Source: Hoeflea sp. (GTDB lineage: Bacteria; Pseudomonadota; Alphaproteobacteria; Rhizobiales; Rhizobiaceae). Taken from it: a DNA stretch of 64,000 nucleotides. The notes beneath the pieces were generated by a model that saw nothing but the letters and a program-made list of their open reading frames with translations, had not been told where the DNA came from and searched no databases. Position 1 is the stretch's first letter. Every line of letters begins with the position of its first letter. Positions 9,284 through 16,866 of this stretch are shown one piece after another. The position numbers and the translations under genes are program-made. The stretch lies in the NCBI GenBank assembly GCA_019084245.1, contig JAHRFE010000029.1, positions 62,001 to 126,000 on the forward strand. The letters are read 5' to 3'.

Positions 9284-10447
9284 TCAAGCCCCGAATGGCC
9301 GAAGCAGTGCGCGCGAAATGATGTGGCGCTGGATTTCCGACGTGCCTTCCCAAATGCGTTCGATGCGGGCGTCGCGCCAGATGCGTTCGAGCGGCAATTC
9401 GTCCATCAGGCCCATGCCGCCATGGATCTGGATCGCCTCGTCGGCGACCATGGCGAGCATTTCGGTGGCCTTGAGCTTGGCCATGGCCATGTCGGCGTCG
9501 GTGGCCTGGCCGCGGTCGAACTTCCAGCCGGCTTCCAAGATCATCAGCTCGGCGGCCTTCATTTCCATCGCCATGTCGGCCAACTTGAAGGAGACGCCCT
9601 GGAACTTGCCGATCGGCTGGCCGAACTGTTCGCGCGTCGCCGCCCATTCGACCGAATGCCGGAAGGCGCGGTCGGCGCGGCCGAGGCAGGTGGCGCCGAC
9701 CTGCAGGCGCGTGGCGCCAAGCCAGGTGTTGGCGACCTCGAAGCCCTTGTGGACCTCGCCGAGGATGTTCTCGGCGGGGATGCGGCAATTGTCGAATTCG
9801 AGGATCGCGTTGGTGTAGCCGCGGTGGGAGACGTTGCGGTAGCCGTCGCGGACGGCGTAGCCGGGCGTGCCCTTGTCGACGAAGAAGGCGGTGATCAGCT
9901 TCTTGCGGCCGCGCGGCGTGTCTTCCTCGCCGGTCGCCATGAAGGCGATGGTGAAATCGGCGATGTCGGCGTGGGAGATGAAATGCTTGGTGCCGTTGAG
10001 CACCCAGTCCGTCCCGTCCTGCTTCGCGCTCGCCTTCATGCCGCGCAGGTCAGAGCCCGCGCCCGGCTCGGTCATGGCAAGGCAATCCCATTTCTCGCCC
10101 GCGACGCAAGGCTCGAGATAGCGGGCGCGCTGCTCGGGGCTGCCGGCGCAGAGGATGTTGGAGGGGCGCGCCACGCAGGTCCAGTGCAGCGCGTAATTGG
10201 CGCGGCCGAGTTCCTTTTCGTACAAAAGCCAGGTCGGCGTATCGAGCCCGGCGCCGCCGAATTCCTCCGGAATGTTGGCGGCATAGAGACCGGCGGCGAT
10301 CGCCTTCTTCTGGATCTCGCGGACGAGATCCATGTCGAGATGGCCGGTGCGCTCGACCTTGGCCTCATGCGGATAGAGCTCGGTCTCGACGAAGGCCCGC
10401 GTGGTCTCGACGATCATCTCCTGTTCCTGGGTCAGTCCGAAATCCAT
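9284..10447 (-). CDS. Acyl-CoA dehydrogenase (gamma-butyrobetainyl-CoA dehydrogenase candidate)
   Basis: A 387-residue flavoprotein of the acyl-CoA dehydrogenase family: N-terminal helical domain MDFGLTQEQEMIVETTRAF, FAD-contacting CLAMTEPGAGSDLRGMKA (about residues 122-139), a beta domain and the C-terminal helical domain with QIHGGMGLMDELPLER and RIWEGTSEIQRHI, whose Glu is at the usual catalytic-base position. In the operon, together with a CaiD-like hydratase, it most plausibly oxidises gamma-butyrobetainyl-CoA to crotonobetainyl-CoA, the beta-oxidation-like route described in Agrobacterium-type bacteria. CaiA, which runs the reverse reduction anaerobically, is the nearest alternative name. 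Substrate assignment rests on context. Confidence 0.8.
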   Translation of the reverse strand: MDFGLTQEQEMIVETTRAFVETELYPHEAKVERTGHLDMDLVREIQKKAIAAGLYAANIPEEFGGAGLDTPTWLLYEKELGRANYALHWTCVARPSNILCAGSPEQRARYLEPCVAGEKWDCLAMTEPGAGSDLRGMKASAKQDGTDWVLNGTKHFISHADIADFTIAFMATGEEDTPRGRKKLITAFFVDKGTPGYAVRDGYRNVSHRGYTNAILEFDNCRIPAENILGEVHKGFEVANTWLGATRLQVGATCLGRADRAFRHSVEWAATREQFGQPIGKFQGVSFKLADMAMEMKAAELMILEAGWKFDRGQATDADMAMAKLKATEMLAMVADEAIQIHGGMGLMDELPLERIWRDARIERIWEGTSEIQRHIISRALLRPFGA

Positions 10448-10451
10448 AGTC

Positions 10452-11213
10452 TCACACCTTCGGGTCTGGGTTTTCAGTATGGCCGTCCACGGCGATCACC
10501 TGGCCGGAGACCAGTCGCGCGCCGTCGGAGGCAAGAAAGACCGCCATGTTGGCGACGTCCTGGGCGGTCACGAAAGAGCGCATCGACACGCCCGCCTCAT
10601 AGCCGGCGCGGATGATCTCGGGCGTGGAGCCCTTGGCCTTGGCCTCGCGCTCGATGACGCCGTCGATGCGCGGGCCCTCGACGCAGCCGGGCGCAATCGC
10701 GTTGGCGCGGATGCCATGGGGGCCGAGCTCCATGGCGAGCGTCTTCATCAGGCCGATCATCGCCCATTTGGCCGAGGCATAAGGCGCGCGGTTCGGGAAA
10801 CCGTAGAGGCCGGCATTGGACGAGGTGATGACGATCACGCCGGATTTTTGCGCCTTCATCCTGGGTGCGGCATATTTCGCCGCCAGGAACGCGCCTTCGA
10901 GATTGACCGCGACGCAGCGGCGGAAATCTTCTGGCTCCACATCCTCGATGAGCGCCGTCGGGCCGGCGATGCCGGCATTGGCGCAGACCACGTCGATGCC
11001 GCCCCATTCCTCCGCGATCCGGGCAAAGACGTCACGCATGTGAACCGGATCGCTGGCGTCGCCTTCCGCCTTGAGCCAGGCGTCGGGGCACGACGCCAGC
11101 GCGCGCTCGTCCATGTCGGTGACGAGCACGCGGGCGCCTTCGGCCGCGAAGCCTTCCGCCATGGCCTTGCCGATGCCGGATCCGCCGCCGGTGATGAGGA
11201 CGCGCTTGCTCAT
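10452..11213 (-). CDS. Short-chain dehydrogenase (D-carnitine dehydrogenase candidate)
   Basis: A 253-residue classical SDR with the nucleotide motif ITGGGSGIGKAM (about 7-18), Asp in VTDMDE that favours NAD over NADP, CANAGIAG, the catalytic Ser in ITSSNAGLYG and Tyr/Lys in YASAKWAM, and the ending GQVIAVDGH. It lies two bases downstream of the carnitine dehydrogenase gene. SDR-sized D-carnitine dehydrogenases are known from Agrobacterium and would let the cell feed D-carnitine into 3-dehydrocarnitine; that is a reasonable but unproven role. It could instead act on a hydroxyacyl-CoA intermediate. Confidence 0.75.
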   Translation of the reverse strand: MSKRVLITGGGSGIGKAMAEGFAAEGARVLVTDMDERALASCPDAWLKAEGDASDPVHMRDVFARIAEEWGGIDVVCANAGIAGPTALIEDVEPEDFRRCVAVNLEGAFLAAKYAAPRMKAQKSGVIVITSSNAGLYGFPNRAPYASAKWAMIGLMKTLAMELGPHGIRANAIAPGCVEGPRIDGVIEREAKAKGSTPEIIRAGYEAGVSMRSFVTAQDVANMAVFLASDGARLVSGQVIAVDGHTENPDPKV

Positions 11214-11215
11214 CG

Positions 11216-12649
11216 CTAGTCCCGCATGCTCGCGGGCCTGGGCAGCTTCGCCTGGGCTTCGCCCAGCGCCGTGATACGCGCCAGAACCTCGCCTTCGGGC
11301 TCGCAGGATTTTCGGGTCTTGAGCGAGACATGGAGGAGGAGCTGGTTGCAGGTCGCCAGCAGTTCGCCGTCCGTGCTGCGGATCATCTCGTGATAGAGCC
11401 GGAGCTTCTTGCCGCGGGCTTCCAGTACCTGGGTGCGGACATGGATGACGTCGCCCAGATGGGTTTCGCTGAGGTAGCCGATCTCGTTGGCGACGGTGAA
11501 ATAGGACAGGCCACTGTTAATATAAGCCTGGTCGGCGCCGACCATGCCCATCACCACGTCGCCCGCATCGGAGAACACTTGACCATAGCGGCTCTCGTTC
11601 ATGTGGCCGTTGTAATCCATCCAGTCGACCGGGATGACGCGCTTGAGCGTGGTCAGCGGCGCGGAGATGTCGGTGGGCAGCGGCGGCCGGTTGCGCGCGT
11701 CGTGGAGATTTAGCAACTCGCCCGTGCCGTAGTTGCGGGGCTTCAGTGCCCGCATGATCGACACCAGATTGTCGTCGCGGATGCGCTCGAGCTCGCGGAT
11801 CGTATACTTGCCCGATTGCGCGTCCGACTGGTCGGCGATCATGTCGGTGAGTTCCTGGGTCAGTTCCGGCACGTCCATCAGCTTGGTCCAGGGCCAGGAG
11901 AGGCAGGGGCCGAACTGGGCGATGAAGTGGCGCATGCCGGCTTCGCCGCCGGCGATGCGGTAGGTCTCGAACAGGCCCATCTGCGCCCAGCGCATGCCGA
12001 AGCCGTAGCGGATGACGTCGTCGATCTCCTGGGTGGTGGCGATTCCGTCCTTGACCAGCCACAACGCCTCGCGCCAGACGGCCTCCAAGAATCGGTCGGC
12101 AATGTGGGCGTCGATCTCCTTGCGCACGATCAGCGGCTTCATGCCGATGCCGTCGAGCACGTCGCGGGCGCGGAGCAGCGTTGCCTCGACGCCGACAAGC
12201 TCGATCACCGGCAGCAAATAGACCGGGTTGAACGGGTGGGCGACGAAGATCTGCTCGGGCCGGGCCGCGCCCTGCTGCAGCTCGGAGGGCTTGAAGCCGG
12301 AGGTCGAGGACCCGATCAGCGCATCGGCGCGGCAGTGTTTCTGGATCTCGGCCAGAATGATGTGCTTGATGTCGAGGCGCTCAGGCGCGCTCTCCTGGAT
12401 CCAGTCGGCGTCCGCGACCGCCTCGGCGATGGAGCCGGCATAGCTGAGCCTGCCCTCTTTCGGCACGGTGACATCGGACAGTGCCGGCAGCGAGCGCCTG
12501 GCGTTGGCGAGCACCTCGCCCACCTTGCGCTCCACTTCCGGATCGGGATCGGAGACGACCACTTCCCAGCCGTTCAGCAGGAACCGGGCGGCCCAGCCGC
12601 CGCCGATGACGCCGCCGCCGATGATGGCGGCCTTCAAAACTTTGCTCAT
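11216..12649 (-). CDS. lcdH: L-carnitine dehydrogenase fused to betainyl-CoA thioesterase
   Basis: A 477-residue two-domain enzyme. Residues 1 to about 310 form a 3-hydroxyacyl-CoA-dehydrogenase-type domain with the NAD motif IIGGGVIGGGWAARF and the catalytic-His segment FVAHPFNPVYLLPVIELV; this oxidises L-carnitine to 3-dehydrocarnitine. Residues about 330-470 form a hotdog thioesterase domain with PVDWMDYNGHMNESRY. The fusion is known from rhizobia and relatives, where the thioesterase half hydrolyses betainyl-CoA, the product of the BKACE encoded upstream, to glycine betaine. The pathway is therefore carnitine to dehydrocarnitine to betainyl-CoA plus acetoacetate to glycine betaine. The ATG overlaps the stop of the HD-protein gene. 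Confidence 0.9.
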   Translation of the reverse strand: MSKVLKAAIIGGGVIGGGWAARFLLNGWEVVVSDPDPEVERKVGEVLANARRSLPALSDVTVPKEGRLSYAGSIAEAVADADWIQESAPERLDIKHIILAEIQKHCRADALIGSSTSGFKPSELQQGAARPEQIFVAHPFNPVYLLPVIELVGVEATLLRARDVLDGIGMKPLIVRKEIDAHIADRFLEAVWREALWLVKDGIATTQEIDDVIRYGFGMRWAQMGLFETYRIAGGEAGMRHFIAQFGPCLSWPWTKLMDVPELTQELTDMIADQSDAQSGKYTIRELERIRDDNLVSIMRALKPRNYGTGELLNLHDARNRPPLPTDISAPLTTLKRVIPVDWMDYNGHMNESRYGQVFSDAGDVVMGMVGADQAYINSGLSYFTVANEIGYLSETHLGDVIHVRTQVLEARGKKLRLYHEMIRSTDGELLATCNQLLLHVSLKTRKSCEPEGEVLARITALGEAQAKLPRPASMRD

Positions 12650-13266
12650 GCGTTTCGCTCTCTGGCAATGGTGGGATCGGTCAGCGCAACCCGCTCGCCG
12701 GCGCGGACCACTGCGGGGTCGTAGGCCTTGCGGGCGAACACCTGTTCGACCATGGGGCGGAAAAAATCGATGCCTTCATGCGGATAGTCCGGATCGAAAC
12801 TGTTCTGGTCCCAGCGCTCGCAGAAAGCGGCGCAGTCGTCGAAGCAGGGATGATCGCGATAGGCGTCGCGGGCATGGGGATTGCCGCCGACATGATGGGC
12901 GTAATAGAGCTTCTGGAAGTCGCCATGCTTTTCCACCACCCACGCACACTGCTCGCGCACGAAGGGGCGGAGAATGGCGGCCGCGTATTCATCATGATTG
13001 TAGGGCGCGTAGATGTCGCCGATGTCGTGCAGCAGGGCGGAGACCACCCAGTCCGTGTCGGCGCCATCGCGCCAGGCGCGCGTGGCGGCCTGCAGCGAAT
13101 GGCCGAGCCGGGTGATCTGATATCCCGACATGCTTTCATCGAGTTCAACCATGGCGCCGAGCAGCCGCTCGGCGGTCTTGGACGCGAACTCGATCTCGTG
13201 CCGGTTGAGGAATTCATAGTCCTCCCGGTCGCCATCTTTCATCGCGGTGAATTTGACCTTCTCCAT
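12646..13266 (-). CDS. HD-domain protein of the PhnZ/TmpB/MIOX-like oxygenase type
   Basis: A 206-residue HD-superfamily protein starting MEKVKFTAMKDGDRED. Metal-ligand candidates are His56 (RLGHSLQA), His80-Asp81 (ALLHDIGD), His91 (YNHDEY), His114 (VEKHGDF) and Asp153 (RWDQNSFDP). That set and spacing match PhnZ and TmpB, mixed-valent diiron oxygenases that cleave aminoethyl- and trimethylammonioethyl-phosphonates, rather than an ordinary phosphohydrolase. The Tyr/Glu latch of PhnZ is not clearly conserved (Met46 and Tyr49 occupy the region). It sits between BKACE and carnitine dehydrogenase (ATGA overlap with the latter), so its substrate is probably a quaternary-ammonium compound. The fold is well supported, the reaction is unknown. 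A longer upstream frame overlapping BKACE was rejected. Confidence 0.78.
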   Translation of the reverse strand: MEKVKFTAMKDGDREDYEFLNRHEIEFASKTAERLLGAMVELDESMSGYQITRLGHSLQAATRAWRDGADTDWVVSALLHDIGDIYAPYNHDEYAAAILRPFVREQCAWVVEKHGDFQKLYYAHHVGGNPHARDAYRDHPCFDDCAAFCERWDQNSFDPDYPHEGIDFFRPMVEQVFARKAYDPAVVRAGERVALTDPTIARERNA

Positions 13267-13286
13267 GAGAGCCTCCCAACCCTGGT

Positions 13287-14204
13287 TCAGTCTGATGCCG
13301 GCGCACGCTTGGTCAGGTTCAACCGTTCGCGCACCTCCTGCGGACCGATCACCCGCGCGCCCATGTTCTCGACGATCGTCACGGCGCGTTCGACCAATTG
13401 CGCATTGGTGGCGAGTTCGCCCTTGCCGAGCCAGAGATTGTCCTCGAGCCCGACGCGGACATTGCCGCCGGCCAGAACCGCGGCCGCCACATAAGCCATC
13501 TGGTTGCGCCCCAATGAGAACGCCGACCAGTTCCACTCACTGGGCACATTGTTGACCATGGCCATGAAGGTGTTGAGGTCATCCGGCGCGCCCCAGGGAA
13601 CGCCCATGCAGAGCTGCACCAGCGCGTCGGGCGCGAGCACGCCTTCCTTGACCAGTTCCTTGGCGAACCAGAGATGGCCGGTGTCGAAGGCCTCGATCTC
13701 GGGCTTGACGCCCATCTGGGTCATCATCCCGCCCATGGCGCGGAGCATGCCCGGCGTGTTGGTCATGACGTAATCGGCTTCGGCAAAGTTCATCGTGCCG
13801 CAATCGAGCGTGCAGATTTCGGGCAGGCAGACGCGGACATGCTCGACGCGTTCGGAGGCGCCCGCCATGTCGGTGCCGACTGCTTTGAGCGGCAACGGGC
13901 TTTCGGTATCGCCGAACACCATGTCGCCGCCCATGCCGGCGGTCAGGTTCAGCACCACGTCGACATTGGCGTCGCGGATGCGCTCGGTGACCTCGCGGTA
14001 GAGCGCGACATCGCGGCGGGGCGCGCCGGTTTCAGGATCGCGGACATGGCAGTGGACGATCGCGGCGCCGGCCTTGGCCGCATCGATCGCCGAGCTGGCG
14101 ATCTGCTCGGGCGAGCGCGGCACGTGCGGGCTGCGATCCTGGGTGGAGCCGGATCCGGTGACGGCGCAGGTGATGAAGACCTCGCGGTTCATGGTCAGGG
14201 GCAT
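13287..14204 (-). CDS. Beta-keto acid cleavage enzyme (BKACE, DUF849), 3-dehydrocarnitine type
   Basis: A 305-residue TIM-barrel zinc enzyme of the BKACE family, which condenses a beta-keto acid with acetyl-CoA and splits it to acetoacetate and a new acyl-CoA. Zinc ligands are His51 and His53 in AAIVHCHVRDPETG; other signatures are NLTAGMGGDMVFG, PEICTLDCGTMNF and VRVGLEDNLWLGKGELATN. Beside carnitine dehydrogenase the substrate should be 3-dehydrocarnitine, yielding betainyl-CoA. The ATG at 14204 has a strong AAGGAGG nine bases upstream, ruling out a much longer open frame that extends under the divergent regulator. It is the first gene of the eight-gene leftward operon. Confidence 0.9.
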   Translation of the reverse strand: MPLTMNREVFITCAVTGSGSTQDRSPHVPRSPEQIASSAIDAAKAGAAIVHCHVRDPETGAPRRDVALYREVTERIRDANVDVVLNLTAGMGGDMVFGDTESPLPLKAVGTDMAGASERVEHVRVCLPEICTLDCGTMNFAEADYVMTNTPGMLRAMGGMMTQMGVKPEIEAFDTGHLWFAKELVKEGVLAPDALVQLCMGVPWGAPDDLNTFMAMVNNVPSEWNWSAFSLGRNQMAYVAAAVLAGGNVRVGLEDNLWLGKGELATNAQLVERAVTIVENMGARVIGPQEVRERLNLTKRAPASD

Positions 14205-14282
14205 ACGGTCAATCCTCCTTTTTGATCCTTGAGCAATGATGACCGGCTTGCAGTCGGATGCATTGCCTTTTACGAAGAAAAC
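14205..14282. promoter_or_regulatory. Divergent carnitine-operon control region
   Basis: Seventy-eight bases separate the BKACE start from the AraC-type regulator start. Complement of 14214-14220 gives AAGGAGG, the BKACE ribosome-binding site. The only repeat I see is a short imperfect one around GACCGGCTTGCAGTCGG (14241-14257). The promoter boxes are not obvious, but this must hold the leftward operon promoter and the regulator's binding site if the regulator acts locally. Confidence 0.45.
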
Positions 14283-15293
14283 ATGACACAAAACAAAGCG
14301 CTCAGGACGATTTCCGAACTGCGCCGGCCGATCTCGGTCGATCTCCTGGTGCTGCCGGGGTGTTCGCTGCTGACCCTGTCGAGCGCCGTCGAACCGCTGC
14401 GGGCGGCCAACCGTCAATCCGGGCGAACCGCGTTCAATTGGCGGTTTGTTTCGCTCGACGGGGATGCGCCCGTGACCTCCTCGGGGATCGCCTGGCCGGT
14501 CTCGGGCAAGCACGACCCGGCATCGCGCTGCGATCTGCTCGGCGTCATCGCGGGCTTTGGTGCGGCGCAGATCACCGACCGAAGGCAGTTCCGGCACATC
14601 TACCGGGCGGCGCGCAACGCCACCATCGTCATGGGCATCGAGTCGGGTCCATGGCTCTTGGCGCGCACCGGGCTTCTCGACGAGCACCGCGCGGCAACCC
14701 ACTGGGAGGATTTCGAGGAGTTCGCCGCTGCCTTCCCCAATGTCGATCTCAGGCCGGACCGCTACGTCATCGACGGGCGCTTCATCACCACTTCCGGAGC
14801 GTCGCCGACATTCGACATGATGGTGGACATGGTGCGGCTCGTGCTTGGGCACCCGGTGGCGCTGGATGTGGCAAGCAGCTTCGTCCATGACGATCTGCGC
14901 GCGGCGGGAGATCCGCAGGTTCACGTCACCCTTGCCGGCGCCAGTCATGATGCGCGTCTCGTCCGCGCGATCAGGATCATGGAAACCCATATCGACGCAC
15001 CGCTCAGCATCGCGGCGATCGCCAGGCGGGTGTCGATGTCGGCGCGCGGACTCGAGCAGTTGTTCGCCCGGCAATTGGGGCAGACGCCGGGGAGTTATTT
15101 TTTGTCGCTGCGGCTGGCCGCGGCCCGGCGGCTGGTCAATGACACGCGGCTCAGCATGACCGATATCGCCTCCCGGACCGGTTTTTCCTCGCAATCGGCA
15201 TTCTCGCGGGCGTTCAGCCGCCAAGTCGGGATCTCACCGACATCGAGCCGCAGCGGCCGGTCGAGCATTGCCGAAAAAATCAGCCGCCCTTGA
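14283..15293 (+). CDS. GATase1/AraC-type transcriptional regulator, CdhR-like
   Basis: A 336-residue regulator with an N-terminal DJ-1/glutamine-amidotransferase-like sensor domain (about 20-190; ISVDLLVLPGCSLLTLSSAVEPL) and a C-terminal AraC double helix-turn-helix (about 225-320; APLSIAAIARRVSMSARGLEQLF and MTDIASRTGFSSQSAFSRAF). This architecture is shared by CdhR, GbdR and SouR, which sense carnitine, glycine betaine and sarcosine in Pseudomonas. Divergent placement against BKACE indicates activation of the carnitine operon. I used ATG 14283; a TTG at 14229 would extend into the BKACE promoter. The 3' end overlaps the convergent permease gene by 14 bases. Confidence 0.82.
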   Translation: MTQNKALRTISELRRPISVDLLVLPGCSLLTLSSAVEPLRAANRQSGRTAFNWRFVSLDGDAPVTSSGIAWPVSGKHDPASRCDLLGVIAGFGAAQITDRRQFRHIYRAARNATIVMGIESGPWLLARTGLLDEHRAATHWEDFEEFAAAFPNVDLRPDRYVIDGRFITTSGASPTFDMMVDMVRLVLGHPVALDVASSFVHDDLRAAGDPQVHVTLAGASHDARLVRAIRIMETHIDAPLSIAAIARRVSMSARGLEQLFARQLGQTPGSYFLSLRLAAARRLVNDTRLSMTDIASRTGFSSQSAFSRAFSRQVGISPTSSRSGRSSIAEKISRP

Positions 15294-16062
15294 CCGGCAC
15301 CTTGGCCTCGAGCCAGCGGAAGGCCATGACCAGCACACCGGTCAGCATCATGTAGATCAGCGCCAGCAGCAGCAGCGGCTCGTAGGTCAGATAGGTGTCC
15401 TGGCGGACCCGCGAGATGATGGCGTAGACATCGACCACGGTGATGGTCGCCACCAGCGGCGTGGCTTTCAGCTGCAGCACGGTCTCGCCGGCGAGCGTCG
15501 GCAGGGCGCGGTGGATGGCGCGCGGCAGCCAGATCCGCCGGAACGAGGTCCATGGCGACATGCCATAGGCGCGGCCCGCCTCGAGTTCGCCCTTGGGCAC
15601 GCCGGCAAAGGCGCCACGCATTACCTCGCCCTCGTATCCGGCAAAGGACAGCGTCAGCGCCAGCACGCCGTAGGGCCAGGCGGAACGCAGGTAGGGCCAG
15701 GCCCAGGAGTCGCGGATTTCCGGATACTGGGCAAACAGCGAGCCAAGCCCGTAATACAGAAGCCACAATTGCAGAAGCAGCGGCGTGCCGCGGATCACTG
15801 TGCAGAAGGCGCGTGCCGGTCCGGCGAGCCACCAGGGGCCGGCGGCCTGCGCAATTCCCAGCGGCACCGCCAGCATGAAGCCCATGACGCTGGTCAGAAA
15901 TAAAAGCCAAAGCGTGGTGCCGACGCCCTCGACCAGCCGCCACGAATAGCGCGGCAGCCAGTCCCAGCGCATGGTCACCGCAGCCAACAGGATAATGCCG
16001 ATGCCGATGCCGATCAGCACAAGGCGGTGCGGCTCCTTCCAGCTTCTGAGTTCCGGGCCCAT
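15280..16062 (-). CDS. Polar amino-acid ABC transporter permease (HisM-like)
   Basis: A 260-residue inner-membrane permease with about five hydrophobic segments and the conserved cytoplasmic EAA-type loop (GELEAGRAYGMSPWTSFRRIWLPRAI) that docks on the ATPase. It is the second permease and last gene of the leftward operon ATPase, binding protein, permease, permease; its ATG overlaps the previous stop. It resembles the HisM/OccM class for basic amino acids and opines. Divergence from DDAH and arginine-type catabolic genes suggests arginine, methylarginine or a related guanidino compound as substrate, but this is inferred. Confidence 0.85.
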   Translation of the reverse strand: MGPELRSWKEPHRLVLIGIGIGIILLAAVTMRWDWLPRYSWRLVEGVGTTLWLLFLTSVMGFMLAVPLGIAQAAGPWWLAGPARAFCTVIRGTPLLLQLWLLYYGLGSLFAQYPEIRDSWAWPYLRSAWPYGVLALTLSFAGYEGEVMRGAFAGVPKGELEAGRAYGMSPWTSFRRIWLPRAIHRALPTLAGETVLQLKATPLVATITVVDVYAIISRVRQDTYLTYEPLLLLALIYMMLTGVLVMAFRWLEAKVPVKGG

Positions 16063-16793
16063 CAGCGCACCGCCGGCATGCCGCGGCGGGCGTGGCGCTC
16101 GATCCGGCGGATGACGACATTGGAGATCAGCGTCACCATCAGATAGAGCAGCCCCGCCGCACAGAAGAACAGGAAATAGGATTTGGTGGTGCCGCCCGCC
16201 TGCCGCGTCACCAGCGTCAGTTCAGCCACGCCGACAACGGCGAGCAGCGCCGTGTCTTTGGTGGCAATCAGCCAGAGATTGGAAAGCCCGGGCACAGCAT
16301 GCGGCAACATGCCGGGCAAGGTGATGCGCCTGAGCACCTGCGGCGACGACATGCCATAGGCGCGCGCCGCCTCGATCTGGCCGTGGGGCACGGCCTTGAA
16401 GGCGCCACGCAAAACTTCCGTCTGATAGGCGCCCTGAACCACGCCGATGACAAAGATGCCTGCGACGAGGCCGCTGATATCCATCGGGCCGGCGCCGATC
16501 AGCATCATGAACTTGTTGAGCGCATCGGTTCCGGCGTAATAGAGCAGCAGGATCAGCACCAGCTCCGGCACGGCGCGCACCAGCGTTGTGTAGACGTCGA
16601 GAATATCGCGCAGGATCGGCCCGCCATAGAGCTTGCCGGTGGCGCCGCCGACGCCGATGACGAAACCCACAAGATAGCCGCCGACGGCGACCTGAAGCGA
16701 GACGGCGAGACCCTTGAGCAGCACGCCGCCCCATCCCGGCGGCTCCAGCGCCAGAAGCTCCCAGGAGGCGAGGCCCGCGATCCATTCAAGCAT
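16062..16793 (-). CDS. Polar amino-acid ABC transporter permease (HisQ-like)
   Basis: A 243-residue membrane protein with a long periplasmic/amphipathic N-terminus, TM segments such as LAVSLQVAVGGYLVGFVIGVG, a DVYTTLVRAVPELVLILLLYY core typical of the His/Glu/Gln permease family, and the EAA loop GQIEAARAYGMSSPQVLRRITLP. It pairs with the downstream HisM-like permease as a heterodimer. It follows a 13-bp perfect hairpin placed after the binding-protein gene. One base is shared between its stop and the next ATG. Confidence 0.85.
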   Translation of the reverse strand: MLEWIAGLASWELLALEPPGWGGVLLKGLAVSLQVAVGGYLVGFVIGVGGATGKLYGGPILRDILDVYTTLVRAVPELVLILLLYYAGTDALNKFMMLIGAGPMDISGLVAGIFVIGVVQGAYQTEVLRGAFKAVPHGQIEAARAYGMSSPQVLRRITLPGMLPHAVPGLSNLWLIATKDTALLAVVGVAELTLVTRQAGGTTKSYFLFFCAAGLLYLMVTLISNVVIRRIERHARRGMPAVR

Positions 16794-16807
16794 GAGCGGG
16801 ACTCACA

Positions 16808-16837
16808 CCGGGCCGGCGGGAATACCCGCCGGCCCGG
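16808..16837 (-). terminator. GC-rich hairpin after the binding-protein gene
   Basis: A perfect 13-bp stem (16808-16820 with 16825-16837) around the loop AATA, in the gap between binding protein and permeases. There is no T-run, so it is more likely an mRNA-stabilising or attenuating stem-loop than a full terminator. It would keep the binding-protein message more abundant than the permease message. Confidence 0.7.
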
Positions 16838-16866
16838 CTGCAGCGAATGCGCCAGCTGAGCGCATG

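Noticed and set aside
12646-13266. Calling the HD protein a simple phosphohydrolase
   Set aside because: The additional His91, His114 and Asp153 in RWDQNSFDP match the oxygenase branch; a plain phosphohydrolase label would ignore this and the operon context.
13287-15224. A 645-residue extended version of the BKACE protein
   Set aside because: The extension lies antisense to the AraC-type regulator and looks random; the AAGGAGG-preceded ATG at 14204 gives the normal family start.
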